Source: Chitinophagaceae bacterium
Lineage (GTDB): Bacteria; Bacteroidota; Bacteroidia; Chitinophagales; Chitinophagaceae
Length of the DNA stretch: 64,000 nt
NCBI GenBank assembly: GCA_016719015.1
Contig: JADKAZ010000002.1
Span: 372,001-436,000, forward strand
Direction of reading: 5' to 3'
The notes below the pieces were generated by a model, which saw only the letters and a program-made list of their open reading frames with translations, made no database searches and was not told the origin of the DNA. The translations under genes were made by a program, and so were the position numbers. Positions within the stretch are counted from its first letter, which is position 1. Every line of letters starts with the position of its first letter. Of this stretch, positions 35,902 to 44,468 are shown one piece after another.

Positions 35902-37692
35902 ATGAAAAGAGCAGTTTTATTGATAATAATTTTACTTTTTATTTTACCTGTGTATAGTCAGATTGGCAAAGTAGGCATTAATACCACTACACCGACAGCT
36001 ATGCTGCATGTAAAAGATAGCAGTGTGTTGTTTGCTGCTCCTTTTTCACTGCCTGTTGCACCCGGACTTCCACCGGTAAGTGGGGAAGGCAATAGAATGA
36101 TGTGGTATGCGGATAAAGCGGCGTTTAGGGCTGGAGGGGCAGATATAAATAGTTGGGATAAGGATAATATTGGTTCATATTCATTTGCCAGCGGACTAGC
36201 TTCAGTTGCGAAAGGAGCTTATTCCACAGCAGTAGGTTATTATGCAGAAGCAACTGGTGTATCGGCCACTGCTATCGGAAGAACAAGGGCTAAAGGCTTT
36301 TTTTCCACTTCAATCGGTTATGATGCGTATGCAAAATCGTACGCATCATTAGTTATCGGAAGATATAATGATACTAGTACTATAAGTGACAATGTATGGA
36401 ATGTTGCAGATCCTGTTTTTATTATTGGTAATGGCACAGCCCACACAGATAGAAATAATGCACTGACTGTATTAAAAAATGGGAATACAGGTATCGGTGT
36501 TATTTCACCAACTGTAAAACTAGAAGTAGCTGGTAAGGTTAGAGCAACTGATTTTCAATTAACAAACGGAGCAATACTAGGAGGCATTTTGCAAAGTGAT
36601 GCAGCCGGTAATGCTAGCTGGGTAAACAGCACTTCATTATCAATTACAGAATCTGACCCTAAAATTCAATCAACACTTACTAATTATATTCCCAGATGGA
36701 ACGGGACAGCTTTGACAAATGGAGTTATACAGGACAATGCAACCGGTGTAGGAATTGGTACTACACCAATTGCCGCAAACCGATTAACTGTTGACGGTAA
36801 AACCCGTACCACCGATTTTCAGATGACTAATGGTGCACTTAATGGGTATGTGCTGCAAAGTGATGCCACCGGCAACGCAAGTTGGGTAAGCCCTTCTTCT
36901 ATTGCTGTGCCAGAATCTGACCCTTCAGTGAGTATCTCAATTACTAATGCCGTTCCCCGGTGGAATGGCAGTACATTAGTTAATGGAACAATAAGGGATG
37001 ATGGCCTGGGGGCTGTAGGTATTGGAATAGCCCCGGATGTAAATGCACGGCTTAAAGTTCAAGGCAAAACGCAAACCAACTCTTTGCAAATTACAACCGG
37101 CGGCGGCCTTAATAAAGTATTGATTAGTGATGCTGATGGTAATGCTTCTTGGAATAATGGTTTAAATGTATCGACAGTTGATGCTGTACAAATAACTACC
37201 AGCTATATTTATGCAAATATTTACCGTTATCAAACTCCCAAAACTGAGTATTTATCTCTTCCAGCTTCCGCTTTTCAATTAATGCCGGTAAATGGCACTT
37301 CAACTGCTGGGATTAGTTCTACTACTATTTCCGGGGGGCAAACATTATTAACCGGAACTGCAGGTGTTGCGGCCTATTTTGAAGCACCTGTATATTTACC
37401 GGCCGATGCTGTCATTACCGAAATATTGCTTAATGTAAGAGATGCTTCAAGCACTTATGAAGTTTCAGCTGAACTAGTTTCAGTGAATACTATTTCACAA
37501 TCTGTGGTGGCTTCTATTACGGGCACAGGTACTTCATCTAGTCCGGCAGATACCAATATTACATCCACAGGATTGAATATTGCAGTAAATGAATTACGTT
37601 CTTACTTTTTAAGATTTAATACCATTGAATTTAACGGCAACCTGCGGGTTTATAATGCCCGACTTACTTATACAGTAAGCGGCCCCAGATAA
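35902..37692 (+). CDS. Secreted tail-fibre/YadA-head-like repeat protein
   Basis: It encodes 596 residues with a signal peptide (ends at YSQ, about residue 20). The N-terminus GKVGINTTTPTAMLHV is typical of Bacteroidota tail-fibre-like surface proteins. Residues about 90-160 hold SASGxA/AxG-type left-handed roll repeats (ASGLASVAKGAYSTAVGYYAEATGVSATAIG) as in trimeric autotransporter heads. Then come three tandem units of about 85-100 residues, each with TDFQ(L/M)TNGA, LQSDA.GNASWV and IPRWNG. The C-terminal domain is beta-rich and has no recognised T9SS signal. It is probably a surface fibre. Confidence 0.75.
   Translation: MKRAVLLIIILLFILPVYSQIGKVGINTTTPTAMLHVKDSSVLFAAPFSLPVAPGLPPVSGEGNRMMWYADKAAFRAGGADINSWDKDNIGSYSFASGLASVAKGAYSTAVGYYAEATGVSATAIGRTRAKGFFSTSIGYDAYAKSYASLVIGRYNDTSTISDNVWNVADPVFIIGNGTAHTDRNNALTVLKNGNTGIGVISPTVKLEVAGKVRATDFQLTNGAILGGILQSDAAGNASWVNSTSLSITESDPKIQSTLTNYIPRWNGTALTNGVIQDNATGVGIGTTPIAANRLTVDGKTRTTDFQMTNGALNGYVLQSDATGNASWVSPSSIAVPESDPSVSISITNAVPRWNGSTLVNGTIRDDGLGAVGIGIAPDVNARLKVQGKTQTNSLQITTGGGLNKVLISDADGNASWNNGLNVSTVDAVQITTSYIYANIYRYQTPKTEYLSLPASAFQLMPVNGTSTAGISSTTISGGQTLLTGTAGVAAYFEAPVYLPADAVITEILLNVRDASSTYEVSAELVSVNTISQSVVASITGTGTSSSPADTNITSTGLNIAVNELRSYFLRFNTIEFNGNLRVYNARLTYTVSGPR
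36538..37155 (+). repeat. Tandem coding repeats in the fibre-like protein
   Basis: Three degenerate units encode (K..R/TTDFQMTNGA)-(LQSDATGNASWV)-(ESDP)-(PRWNG...NG.I.D), at roughly 85-100 codons each. The third unit is partial. DNA identity is only moderate, so the units are old or selected at the protein level. Confidence 0.7.
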
Positions 37693-37711
37693 AATAATAA
37701 CCACTTTTAGG

Positions 37712-37743
37712 AACCGTCACACCTAAAGTGAGACGGTTTTTTT
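37712..37743 (+). terminator. Terminator after the fibre-like protein gene
   Basis: Stem AACCGTC/GACGGTT with an inner CAC/GTG pair is followed by seven to eight Ts. Confidence 0.85.
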
Positions 37744-37759
37744 ATTGTTCGATCAAACC

Positions 37760-37767
37760 TACCTTTG
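37760..37767 (+). promoter_or_regulatory. -7 promoter element upstream of pruA
   Basis: TACCTTTG followed by C matches TAnnTTTGC and lies 19 nt before the ATG at 37786. An alternative TTG start at 37765 would fall inside the promoter, so the ATG is preferred. Confidence 0.55.
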
Positions 37768-37785
37768 CCGCATAAAATTTATAGT

Positions 37786-39417
37786 ATGCAAGTCGGAACT
37801 TTTTCTTACCCAATGCCTGTTAATGAGCCTGTGCTAAGCTATGCTCCCGGTTCTGCTGAAAAGAAAAGACTAAAAGAAGTGTTGGCTGAATTAAAAAGCA
37901 GCCAGATCGATGTGCCAATGTATATCGGCAGCAAAGAAGTGAGAACGGGTAAAAAAGTGGCTATGCATCCGCCGCATGAAACGAAACATACACTCGGTTA
38001 CTTTCATGCAGGAGAAGAAAAGCATGTGGTACAGGCCATCGAAGCAGCATTAGCTGCTAAAGAAAGCTGGGCCAATGCAAGCTGGGAAAACCGGGCAGGC
38101 ATATTTTTAAAAGCAGCTGATCTGTTAGCTACAAAATATCGCCCCTATATTAATGGCACAACAATGCTGGGGCAAAGCAAGAATGCTTTCCAGGCAGAAA
38201 TTGATGCCGCCTGTGAGCTGATCGATTTCTTACGTTTCAATGTACATTTCTTATCAGAGATATATAAACAACAACCCATCAGCAGCCCTGGTATGCACAA
38301 CCGGATGGAGTATCGTCCGCTGGAAGGGTTTGTATTAGCGGTTACACCATTTAATTTCACAGCCATCGGAGGCAATCTTCCAACATCTGCTGCTATGTGT
38401 GGTAATGTGGTGGTTTGGAAACCGGCCAATACACAGATATACGCTGCACAAATGACGATGCGGATATTGAAGGAGGCAGGTTTACCGGATGGTGTTATCA
38501 ATTTAATATATGTAGATGGGCCAACGATTGGTAAAGTATGTTTCAATCACCGTGATTTTGCCGGTGTACATTTTACCGGATCCACAGGTGTATTTAATAA
38601 TATGTGGGAAACGATCGGTAAGAACATGTCTAATTATAAATCTTACCCAAGAATAGTAGGGGAGACTGGCGGTAAAGATTTTGTACTGGCACATAAAAGT
38701 GCAGATCCGGATGTGGTGGTAACTGCATTGTTGCGGGGTGCCTTTGAATTCCAGGGACAGAAATGTTCTGCAGCATCAAGAGCCTATATTCCATCCAATA
38801 TGGCGGAAGAGGTCAAGAAGAAATTGATTGCCGGGGTGAAGAGTTTTAAAATGGGTACAGTAGAAGACTTTACCAATTTTGTAAATGCAGTGATCGATGA
38901 AAAAAGTTTCAATAGTATCAAACGTTATATTGATAATGCAAAAAAAGACCCGAAAGCTGAAATTTGGGTAGGGGGAAAATGCGATAGCAAGGAGGGTTGG
39001 TTTGTGCAGCCCACGATAATTGAAGCAAAGAATCCGAAGTATGTGACCATGTGCGAGGAAATTTTTGGCCCGGTACTTACTGTTTATATTTATCCGGCTA
39101 ATAGTTTTGAAAAAGTACTGGAACTGGTTGACACAACTTCCCCTTATGCGTTAACAGGTGCGGTTATTTCCAAAGACAGAGACGCTGTTGAATTAGCGAC
39201 CAATAAACTAAGAAATGCTGCCGGTAATTTTTACATCAATGATAAGCCTACCGGTGCCGTTGTAGGTCAGCAACCTTTTGGAGGTGCCAGGGGAAGTGGT
39301 ACCAACGATAAAGCTGGTTCTATTTTAAATCTGTATCGCTGGTTAAGTGCAAGAACAATTAAGGAAACATTTAATCCGCCAACGGATTATGGATATGCAT
39401 TTATGGGAGAGAAATAA
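37786..39417 (+). CDS. pruA: L-glutamate gamma-semialdehyde (1-pyrroline-5-carboxylate) dehydrogenase
   Basis: It encodes 543 residues, the length of the single-domain P5C dehydrogenases. Aldehyde dehydrogenase motifs are visible: catalytic Glu293 in VGETGGKDFV and nucleophile Cys327 in FEFQGQKCSAASRAY, which is the P5CDH-specific context. Near the C-terminus are FGPVLTVYIYP and QQPFGGARGSGTNDKAG. It oxidises glutamate semialdehyde to glutamate with NAD+ in proline catabolism. A proline dehydrogenase gene is not adjacent in this window. Confidence 0.93.
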   Translation: MQVGTFSYPMPVNEPVLSYAPGSAEKKRLKEVLAELKSSQIDVPMYIGSKEVRTGKKVAMHPPHETKHTLGYFHAGEEKHVVQAIEAALAAKESWANASWENRAGIFLKAADLLATKYRPYINGTTMLGQSKNAFQAEIDAACELIDFLRFNVHFLSEIYKQQPISSPGMHNRMEYRPLEGFVLAVTPFNFTAIGGNLPTSAAMCGNVVVWKPANTQIYAAQMTMRILKEAGLPDGVINLIYVDGPTIGKVCFNHRDFAGVHFTGSTGVFNNMWETIGKNMSNYKSYPRIVGETGGKDFVLAHKSADPDVVVTALLRGAFEFQGQKCSAASRAYIPSNMAEEVKKKLIAGVKSFKMGTVEDFTNFVNAVIDEKSFNSIKRYIDNAKKDPKAEIWVGGKCDSKEGWFVQPTIIEAKNPKYVTMCEEIFGPVLTVYIYPANSFEKVLELVDTTSPYALTGAVISKDRDAVELATNKLRNAAGNFYINDKPTGAVVGQQPFGGARGSGTNDKAGSILNLYRWLSARTIKETFNPPTDYGYAFMGEK

Positions 39418-39422
39418 ACAAG

Positions 39423-41744
39423 TTATTGTTTGGCAGGATCACTGTCCTGACAGGTCTTCATATAGGTTTCATAACCCGGAACATCTTTTAATACTTTTCT
39501 CATTTTACGGAGATCAGTACAATAAAGAAAGCCGGCTGAAACAAGTTCCTTGAAAAGTTCAAAAGCTTCTTCATATTTATATGTATCATAATATGTGTAG
39601 GCCAATTCCTGTTGCAGGTATGCTTTATCCTCTCCTGTAAAATCTTTTATTTTTCTTATTAATACTTCCTCCGCTTCATCGTATAATTTTTCCTTTAATA
39701 GAAAACTGGTGAAACCAATAATGTAGTACACATCAGTAGTATCCATGTTAATGGCTGACTGTAAATAATAATATGCGGAATCGCTATCGAATGTTTCCTT
39801 GGCTCCAAAGAACAACCCTTTTATATAATAATACTCAATAGTATCGCTATCGGTTCTTAATATTGCTTTCACAGAATCTAATGCACTGGCTGATAGCGGT
39901 GTTCCAAAAACTTCATTCTCCAGCCTCATTCTTATTAATCGTAAGAAAGCAGTATCCTCATATTTTTTTAACCGTGTTACAAGCTCTGAGGCAACAACCT
40001 TGTCCTTTTTTGTAGTTGCATACTCATACAATACATCATAAGGAGGTGTGTAATCAGGAAAAAGATCAATTGATTTAAGAAGGTATTTGACTGCTTTTTT
40101 CTCTTGCTTAAGTATTGTTGCAAACTCCGCCATTTGCTGAAGAATACATTTAGTGCATTCAAAGGTGCGGTAGGTGCTATCCTTTGCTAATACTTCTTCA
40201 AAATAGTTTAATGCCTTTTTGTAACTTTTTGTATGGCCATAGCAATTTCCTAATTGATATTTAGGAATTAACCAGTCCGGGCTGCTTTTCAGGGCACTTT
40301 CAAAAAAATCAATCGCTTTTTCCCAGTTGCCTTTCTCCATCTCTACCGCACCTTTAGCGGTAAGAAGATATGCAGCATCGGGTTCTTGCATAATTGCTGA
40401 GTCAATTATAAGTTCAAGCTTATCTACCGGAGGTTTATTCTGCCAGGTTGTTTTGCCCATCACTTCCAGGTATCTTTTCAGATTCAGGATATGTTTTTCA
40501 TGCGGTAGTTTCAGATCGTTATTATCAATGAACTGTTGCAACATGTCTATACCAAAATTAAAATCATCCTCGCCTACCAATTTTTTTCCGACAAAAGAGT
40601 TGTTGATGATTTCCTGCGATTCATTCATCAATGCAGATAATAATTCACCATTCGCCCTGAACTGGATATCTTCTCCTTTTGCGCAGGATCTGAGTTGTTG
40701 ATAATAAGTGGTAGCAGAGTTCGGAACTAAGGAGCTTAATTTTTTCTCTTTAATGGCAGCATTCATTTTTTCGTAGTAATATAAACAGCTATCATAGGGT
40801 AGCTTTATTTCCTTTACTGGTTGATCAAAACTGTTGCCACCTGGCATGCCCCCAGCCTTTGCAACCTCCCGGGAAATTTTCCCGATGACATTCGAAAATT
40901 TATTGGGCCCTTCAAAAATTGGTTGTTGTTTGTTACCTGTTTCCCTTGCCACATTACTGCCCACATACATTTCAAGTTCTGATAAAGTGATGGAAGAGTC
41001 TTTATTAACATCTGCCTCACCGTTTAAGCCATTGATAAGGTAATATGAAAAAACACCTCTTCCATTTCCCCATTTTTTATCTTCATAGGAAAGCTGACCG
41101 GGTTGGGAGCTTAGAATTTTAATTTCATTTTTCCACATGCTGCTGATAGCCGCAGCGGTAAATTCTGCCCCCTTTAATCCACCGGCCAGCTTACCCGAAC
41201 GACAAGCATCTGTAACAACAATCACTTTCACATTATTAGTAAGCAGTGTTACAAAAAGATCTTTCAGATCATCGACCCTAAGTCCATTTGCCATATAATT
41301 GCTGGAATATGTATCGTAGGCCAGCAGGTAACCCCGGTTAAATAAAGTTTGAGTTTCTACATCCCCATGTCCTGAAAAATAAAACAACAGGTTATCACCG
41401 GGCTTTGATACCATTGCTATTCTTTGCAATTGAACTGTCAGGTCTCCGTATTTGGCCTTATCATTCGTCAGCAGCGTTATATCGTCTTTATTAATGCCCC
41501 AAAAATTATTTTGCCGTAGGTAGTCAGCAAACATCTTCGCATCCCTGTCGGCATATTGAAGGGTGTCAATATATTCATACTTTGATATACCAACGATTAG
41601 TGCCCTTGTTTTTCCGGGCGGCGCTGCTTCTTTTTCAGTTACGATAAGCCCTTTGGGTGTTTGTGAAAAAGTAGTGGTAAAAAGGAAGGAAAGTGAAAGA
41701 AAGAGTATAAAAAGCCTGATATGATCATTTCTTCCGGAAATCAT
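39423..41744 (-). CDS. Secreted caspase-domain (peptidase C14) protein with TPRs
   Basis: It encodes 773 residues. A signal peptide (ends at FSQ, residue 28) is followed by a caspase-like p20 fold (about 45-290). Both catalytic residues are present: His126 in FYFSGHGD and Cys181 in VVTDACRSGK. The region after 330 is helical, with at least four TPRs (e.g. AYLLTAKGAVEMEKGNWEKAIDFFESAL). In known metacaspase-like enzymes the pair cleaves after basic residues; the specificity here is unproven. The signal peptide implies an extracytoplasmic location. It converges on pruA with 5 nt between stops. There is no linked CHAT/effector gene, so a defence role is not shown. Confidence 0.88.
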   Translation of the reverse strand: MISGRNDHIRLFILFLSLSFLFTTTFSQTPKGLIVTEKEAAPPGKTRALIVGISKYEYIDTLQYADRDAKMFADYLRQNNFWGINKDDITLLTNDKAKYGDLTVQLQRIAMVSKPGDNLLFYFSGHGDVETQTLFNRGYLLAYDTYSSNYMANGLRVDDLKDLFVTLLTNNVKVIVVTDACRSGKLAGGLKGAEFTAAAISSMWKNEIKILSSQPGQLSYEDKKWGNGRGVFSYYLINGLNGEADVNKDSSITLSELEMYVGSNVARETGNKQQPIFEGPNKFSNVIGKISREVAKAGGMPGGNSFDQPVKEIKLPYDSCLYYYEKMNAAIKEKKLSSLVPNSATTYYQQLRSCAKGEDIQFRANGELLSALMNESQEIINNSFVGKKLVGEDDFNFGIDMLQQFIDNNDLKLPHEKHILNLKRYLEVMGKTTWQNKPPVDKLELIIDSAIMQEPDAAYLLTAKGAVEMEKGNWEKAIDFFESALKSSPDWLIPKYQLGNCYGHTKSYKKALNYFEEVLAKDSTYRTFECTKCILQQMAEFATILKQEKKAVKYLLKSIDLFPDYTPPYDVLYEYATTKKDKVVASELVTRLKKYEDTAFLRLIRMRLENEVFGTPLSASALDSVKAILRTDSDTIEYYYIKGLFFGAKETFDSDSAYYYLQSAINMDTTDVYYIIGFTSFLLKEKLYDEAEEVLIRKIKDFTGEDKAYLQQELAYTYYDTYKYEEAFELFKELVSAGFLYCTDLRKMRKVLKDVPGYETYMKTCQDSDPAKQ

Positions 41745-42078
41745 ACTTTAAAGTTACTCTTTGGTTAGTAATATACAAATACCTTCTACAGGGTAGGTGA
41801 GTTTAGCAATACAATAATTATTATATCTATTGGTCAATAGTAACTCATTTCCAAAAAACATAGTATAGTGTTACTTCTATAATCACCATATTAAAACTGA
41901 TTAAAGGCACTGCAAATGCTAAGCGAGAAATGAACAGCCCCAATATGGGAACTGGGGTTAAATAGTACCAATTTACCCACATAATATCGATTAAAACTCC
42001 CGTATAATATATTCACACTCACGATAATGAGTGTGGCACCGTATTTGGCAATCGGGGAGTAAATCAATACAAATTTTT
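41745..42078. other. Intergenic region with a hairpin
   Basis: This is 334 bp of AT-rich DNA between the divergent caspase and porin genes. At 42014-42035 an 8-bp perfect stem (CACACTCA/TGAGTGTG) with a 6-nt loop lies in the presumed leader region of the porin gene. No ORF or RNA gene is seen. Confidence 0.5.
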
Positions 42079-42672
42079 ATGAAAAAAATCATTTTAGTTT
42101 TTACAGTAATCTTCTCTTCAGTTTTAGTACATGCGCAGGTTAGTTTTGGTATCAAGGCAGGATTAAATAATTCTACGTTAGGTGGGGATGGTGCTGATTT
42201 AGCTGGAAAAAAATCTAATACCGGGTTCAATGTTGGCGTAACTGCCGGTATACCGCTGAGTACCCACTTTGTATTTCAACCCGAGATCATGTATTCTGCT
42301 AATCAAGGTATGGAATTCAGGCCTACCACAACTATTGAAACGAATTACAATCTGAATTACGTTAATATCCCTTTGATGTTGAAGTATAAGTCTATGGGAT
42401 TTTATGGTGAGGCAGGTCCTTATTTTGGATTTCTTACTTCAGGAAAGGTAAAAACCAAAAACGGTTCAACAACTTCAGAAACAGATATCAAAGATTCCTT
42501 TGATGGTACTGATATGGGTGTTGCGTTGGGAACAGGATATGTTATGAAATCAGGTTTTGGTGTTGGTGTTCGTTACAATATGGGTCTTCAGAATATTTAT
42601 GATGGAACAAGCCCGGAATATAAGAACAGGTATTGGCAGGTAAATTTGATTTATATGTTTGATAAGAAATAA
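42079..42672 (+). CDS. Outer-membrane beta-barrel protein (porin family, PorT-like)
   Basis: It encodes 197 residues from MKKIILVFTVIFSSVLVHAQ, the signal peptide. The mature part begins VSFGIKAGLNNS and continues with alternating aromatic strands (FVFQPEIMYSANQGMEF, NYNLNYVNIPLMLKYKSMGFYGEAGPYFGF), ending in WQVNLIYMFDKK with a near-terminal aromatic. This is the outer_membrane_beta-barrel/PorT type typical of Bacteroidota. The role is unknown and the location is the outer membrane. The frame extends upstream to 42031, but the signal peptide sets the start. Confidence 0.85.
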   Translation: MKKIILVFTVIFSSVLVHAQVSFGIKAGLNNSTLGGDGADLAGKKSNTGFNVGVTAGIPLSTHFVFQPEIMYSANQGMEFRPTTTIETNYNLNYVNIPLMLKYKSMGFYGEAGPYFGFLTSGKVKTKNGSTTSETDIKDSFDGTDMGVALGTGYVMKSGFGVGVRYNMGLQNIYDGTSPEYKNRYWQVNLIYMFDKK

Positions 42673-42697
42673 ATTAACCACTATATTATGATTTGAC

Positions 42698-42725
42698 AAA
42701 ATAGCCGGATTCATCCGGCTATTTT
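42698..42725 (+). terminator. Terminator of the porin gene
   Basis: The 12-bp perfect stem AAAATAGCCGGA/TCCGGCTATTTT has a 4-nt loop and an adjoining T-rich tail. Confidence 0.88.
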
Positions 42726-42920
42726 ATTGCCATAAACAAACCATTGTTTGTTAAATGCAGAAACGATATTAGAAACTCTAGTCTAACAGATATAATTATT
42801 TGATTATAAAGATTCACAAAAGTTCAAAAAGCGATATTTAAGTTGAGAATGCCGAAAGTGGGTGTAGTGATTTGATAAGCAGCATAAATCCTGAACTTTA
42901 GTTTTTATTAATTGTAGCCT

Positions 42921-42928
42921 TAACTTTG
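42921..42928 (+). promoter_or_regulatory. -7 promoter element upstream of pyrR
   Basis: TAACTTTG matches TAnnTTTG and lies 17 nt before the ATG at 42945. The short leader leaves no room for a PyrR-binding attenuator upstream of pyrR itself. Confidence 0.5.
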
Positions 42929-42944
42929 ATTTAAAATTATTTCA

Positions 42945-43454
42945 ATGCAGGTTCTTCTTTCCTCACAAAAATTGTTAGATACTGTTCACCAATTGGCTGA
43001 CCAATTAAGTAAAAGGCATTCTGATATGAGCGACGTTGTCTTTGTAGCCATTCAGCAGGGCGGGGTTGTTATCGGGAATGGTATTGTAGCGGCTATTCAC
43101 CTGGCCAAGCCTGAACAAAAGATTCACTATGGTCAGTTAGATATCACATTCTATCGGGATGATATCCGTAAAGAAATCCTTACCCCGGATACAATGAACA
43201 TTCCTTTTGCTATCGAGAATAAAACCGTGGTGTTGATTGATGATGTATTATTCACTGGCCGCACTATCAAAGCTGCGTTGGATGTTTTGCTTGACTATGG
43301 CCGTCCCGCTAAAGTGGAGTTATGTGTGCTGGTGGATAGAAAAGAGCACCGACAGTTTCCCATTCAGGCTGATTATGTGGGAGTAACGGTAGAAACAAAT
43401 AAAACAGATAAAGTAAAACTGGTGAACAAGGAAGTGGTGTTAATCAGCCAGTAA
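42945..43454 (+). CDS. pyrR: PyrR family pyrimidine regulator / uracil phosphoribosyltransferase
   Basis: It encodes 169 residues with a type I PRT fold. The PRPP-binding loop VVLIDDVLFTGRTIKAAL is near residue 95, and the PyrR-type DITFYRDD segment is near residue 65. PyrR binds pyr mRNA leaders in Firmicutes and can act as a UPRTase; in Bacteroidota it is usually clustered with pyrB, as here (gap 125 bp). No obvious attenuator is seen between the two genes. Confidence 0.9.
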   Translation: MQVLLSSQKLLDTVHQLADQLSKRHSDMSDVVFVAIQQGGVVIGNGIVAAIHLAKPEQKIHYGQLDITFYRDDIRKEILTPDTMNIPFAIENKTVVLIDDVLFTGRTIKAALDVLLDYGRPAKVELCVLVDRKEHRQFPIQADYVGVTVETNKTDKVKLVNKEVVLISQ

Positions 43455-43579
43455 CAATTTATTTATATTAACCTGTTGGTCTGCAGACTGTAAAATCTGT
43501 GTAATCCACTGCTGACCGGAAAAATAAATTTCACATGTAGTCGGGCAGGTGTGGTTAAAACCTTTAACTTCGATCTTTA

Positions 43580-44468
43580 ATGCAACTATCCACTCGAAAT
43601 CTGCTTGGCATTAAAGATTTAACCAAAGAAGATATTTCACTTATTCTGTCAACTGCAGAGCAATTCAAAGAAGTTTTACAACGTCCTGTTAAGAAAGTGC
43701 CCTCTTTAAGAGATGTCACCATCGTAAATCTTTTCTACGAAAATTCTACCCGGACAAGATTCTCTTTTGAACTGGCTGAAAAAAGACTAAGTGCCGACAC
43801 GATCAATTTTGCGGCATCTACATCATCTGCCGCAAAAGGAGAAACATTACTTGATACGGTTAATAATATTCTGTCCATGAAGGTTGATATGGTGGTGATG
43901 CGGCACAGTGCCAGCGGTGCACCGCATTTCCTGGCACAGCATATACCTGCTGCCATTATCAATGCAGGTGATGGCATCAATGAACATCCCACACAAGGGT
44001 TGCTGGATGCTTTTTCTATCAAAGAAAGTACTGGAACATTAGAAGGACGAAAAGTGGCTATCATCGGCGACATCATGCACAGCCGGGTGGCACAGAGTAA
44101 TATTTATTTGCTGAAAAAAATGGGGGCCGAAGTAACGGTTTGCGGACCACCCACATTGATTCCAAAATATATTAGCGAAGCATTGGGTGTAAATGTTTCT
44201 TATAATTTAAAAGAAACACTGGAGTGGTGCGATGTGGCGAATGTATTACGTATACAGTTAGAAAGGCAAAACCAGGTTCTATTTTCTTCACTTCGGGAAT
44301 ATAGTTTGGCTTACGGCATCAATAGAACTTTGCTTGACAGTCTGCATAAAGAAATTGTAATCATGCATCCAGGCCCAATCAACAGGGGCGTTGAGCTGGA
44401 TAGTGATGTGGCTGACTCTAAACAATCCATTATCTTGCAGCAGGTAGAAAATGGTGTAGCTGTACGGG
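43580..44468 (+). CDS. pyrB: Aspartate carbamoyltransferase catalytic subunit, C-terminus lost
   Basis: It encodes about 296 readable residues. The carbamoyl-phosphate motif ENSTRTRFSFE is near residue 53, HPTQGLLDAF is in the middle, and HPGPINRGVE is near 260. The enzyme condenses carbamoyl phosphate with aspartate in de novo pyrimidine synthesis. The frame is normal through VENGVAVR, then enters the homopolymer block at about 44468. The expected last ten or so residues are missing, and the nominal ORF continues to 44635 in meaningless sequence. The break looks like a sequencing or assembly defect. Confidence 0.9.

Noticed and set aside
39423..41744. Caspase protein as an anti-phage defence system
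   Set aside because: No linked nuclease, reverse transcriptase, CHAT partner, STAND ATPase or TIR gene is present, and the signal peptide argues for an exported protein.
42673..43579. A PyrR-binding attenuator before pyrR or pyrB
   Set aside because: The leader before pyrR is too short, and the pyrR-pyrB gap shows no convincing terminator/antiterminator pair.
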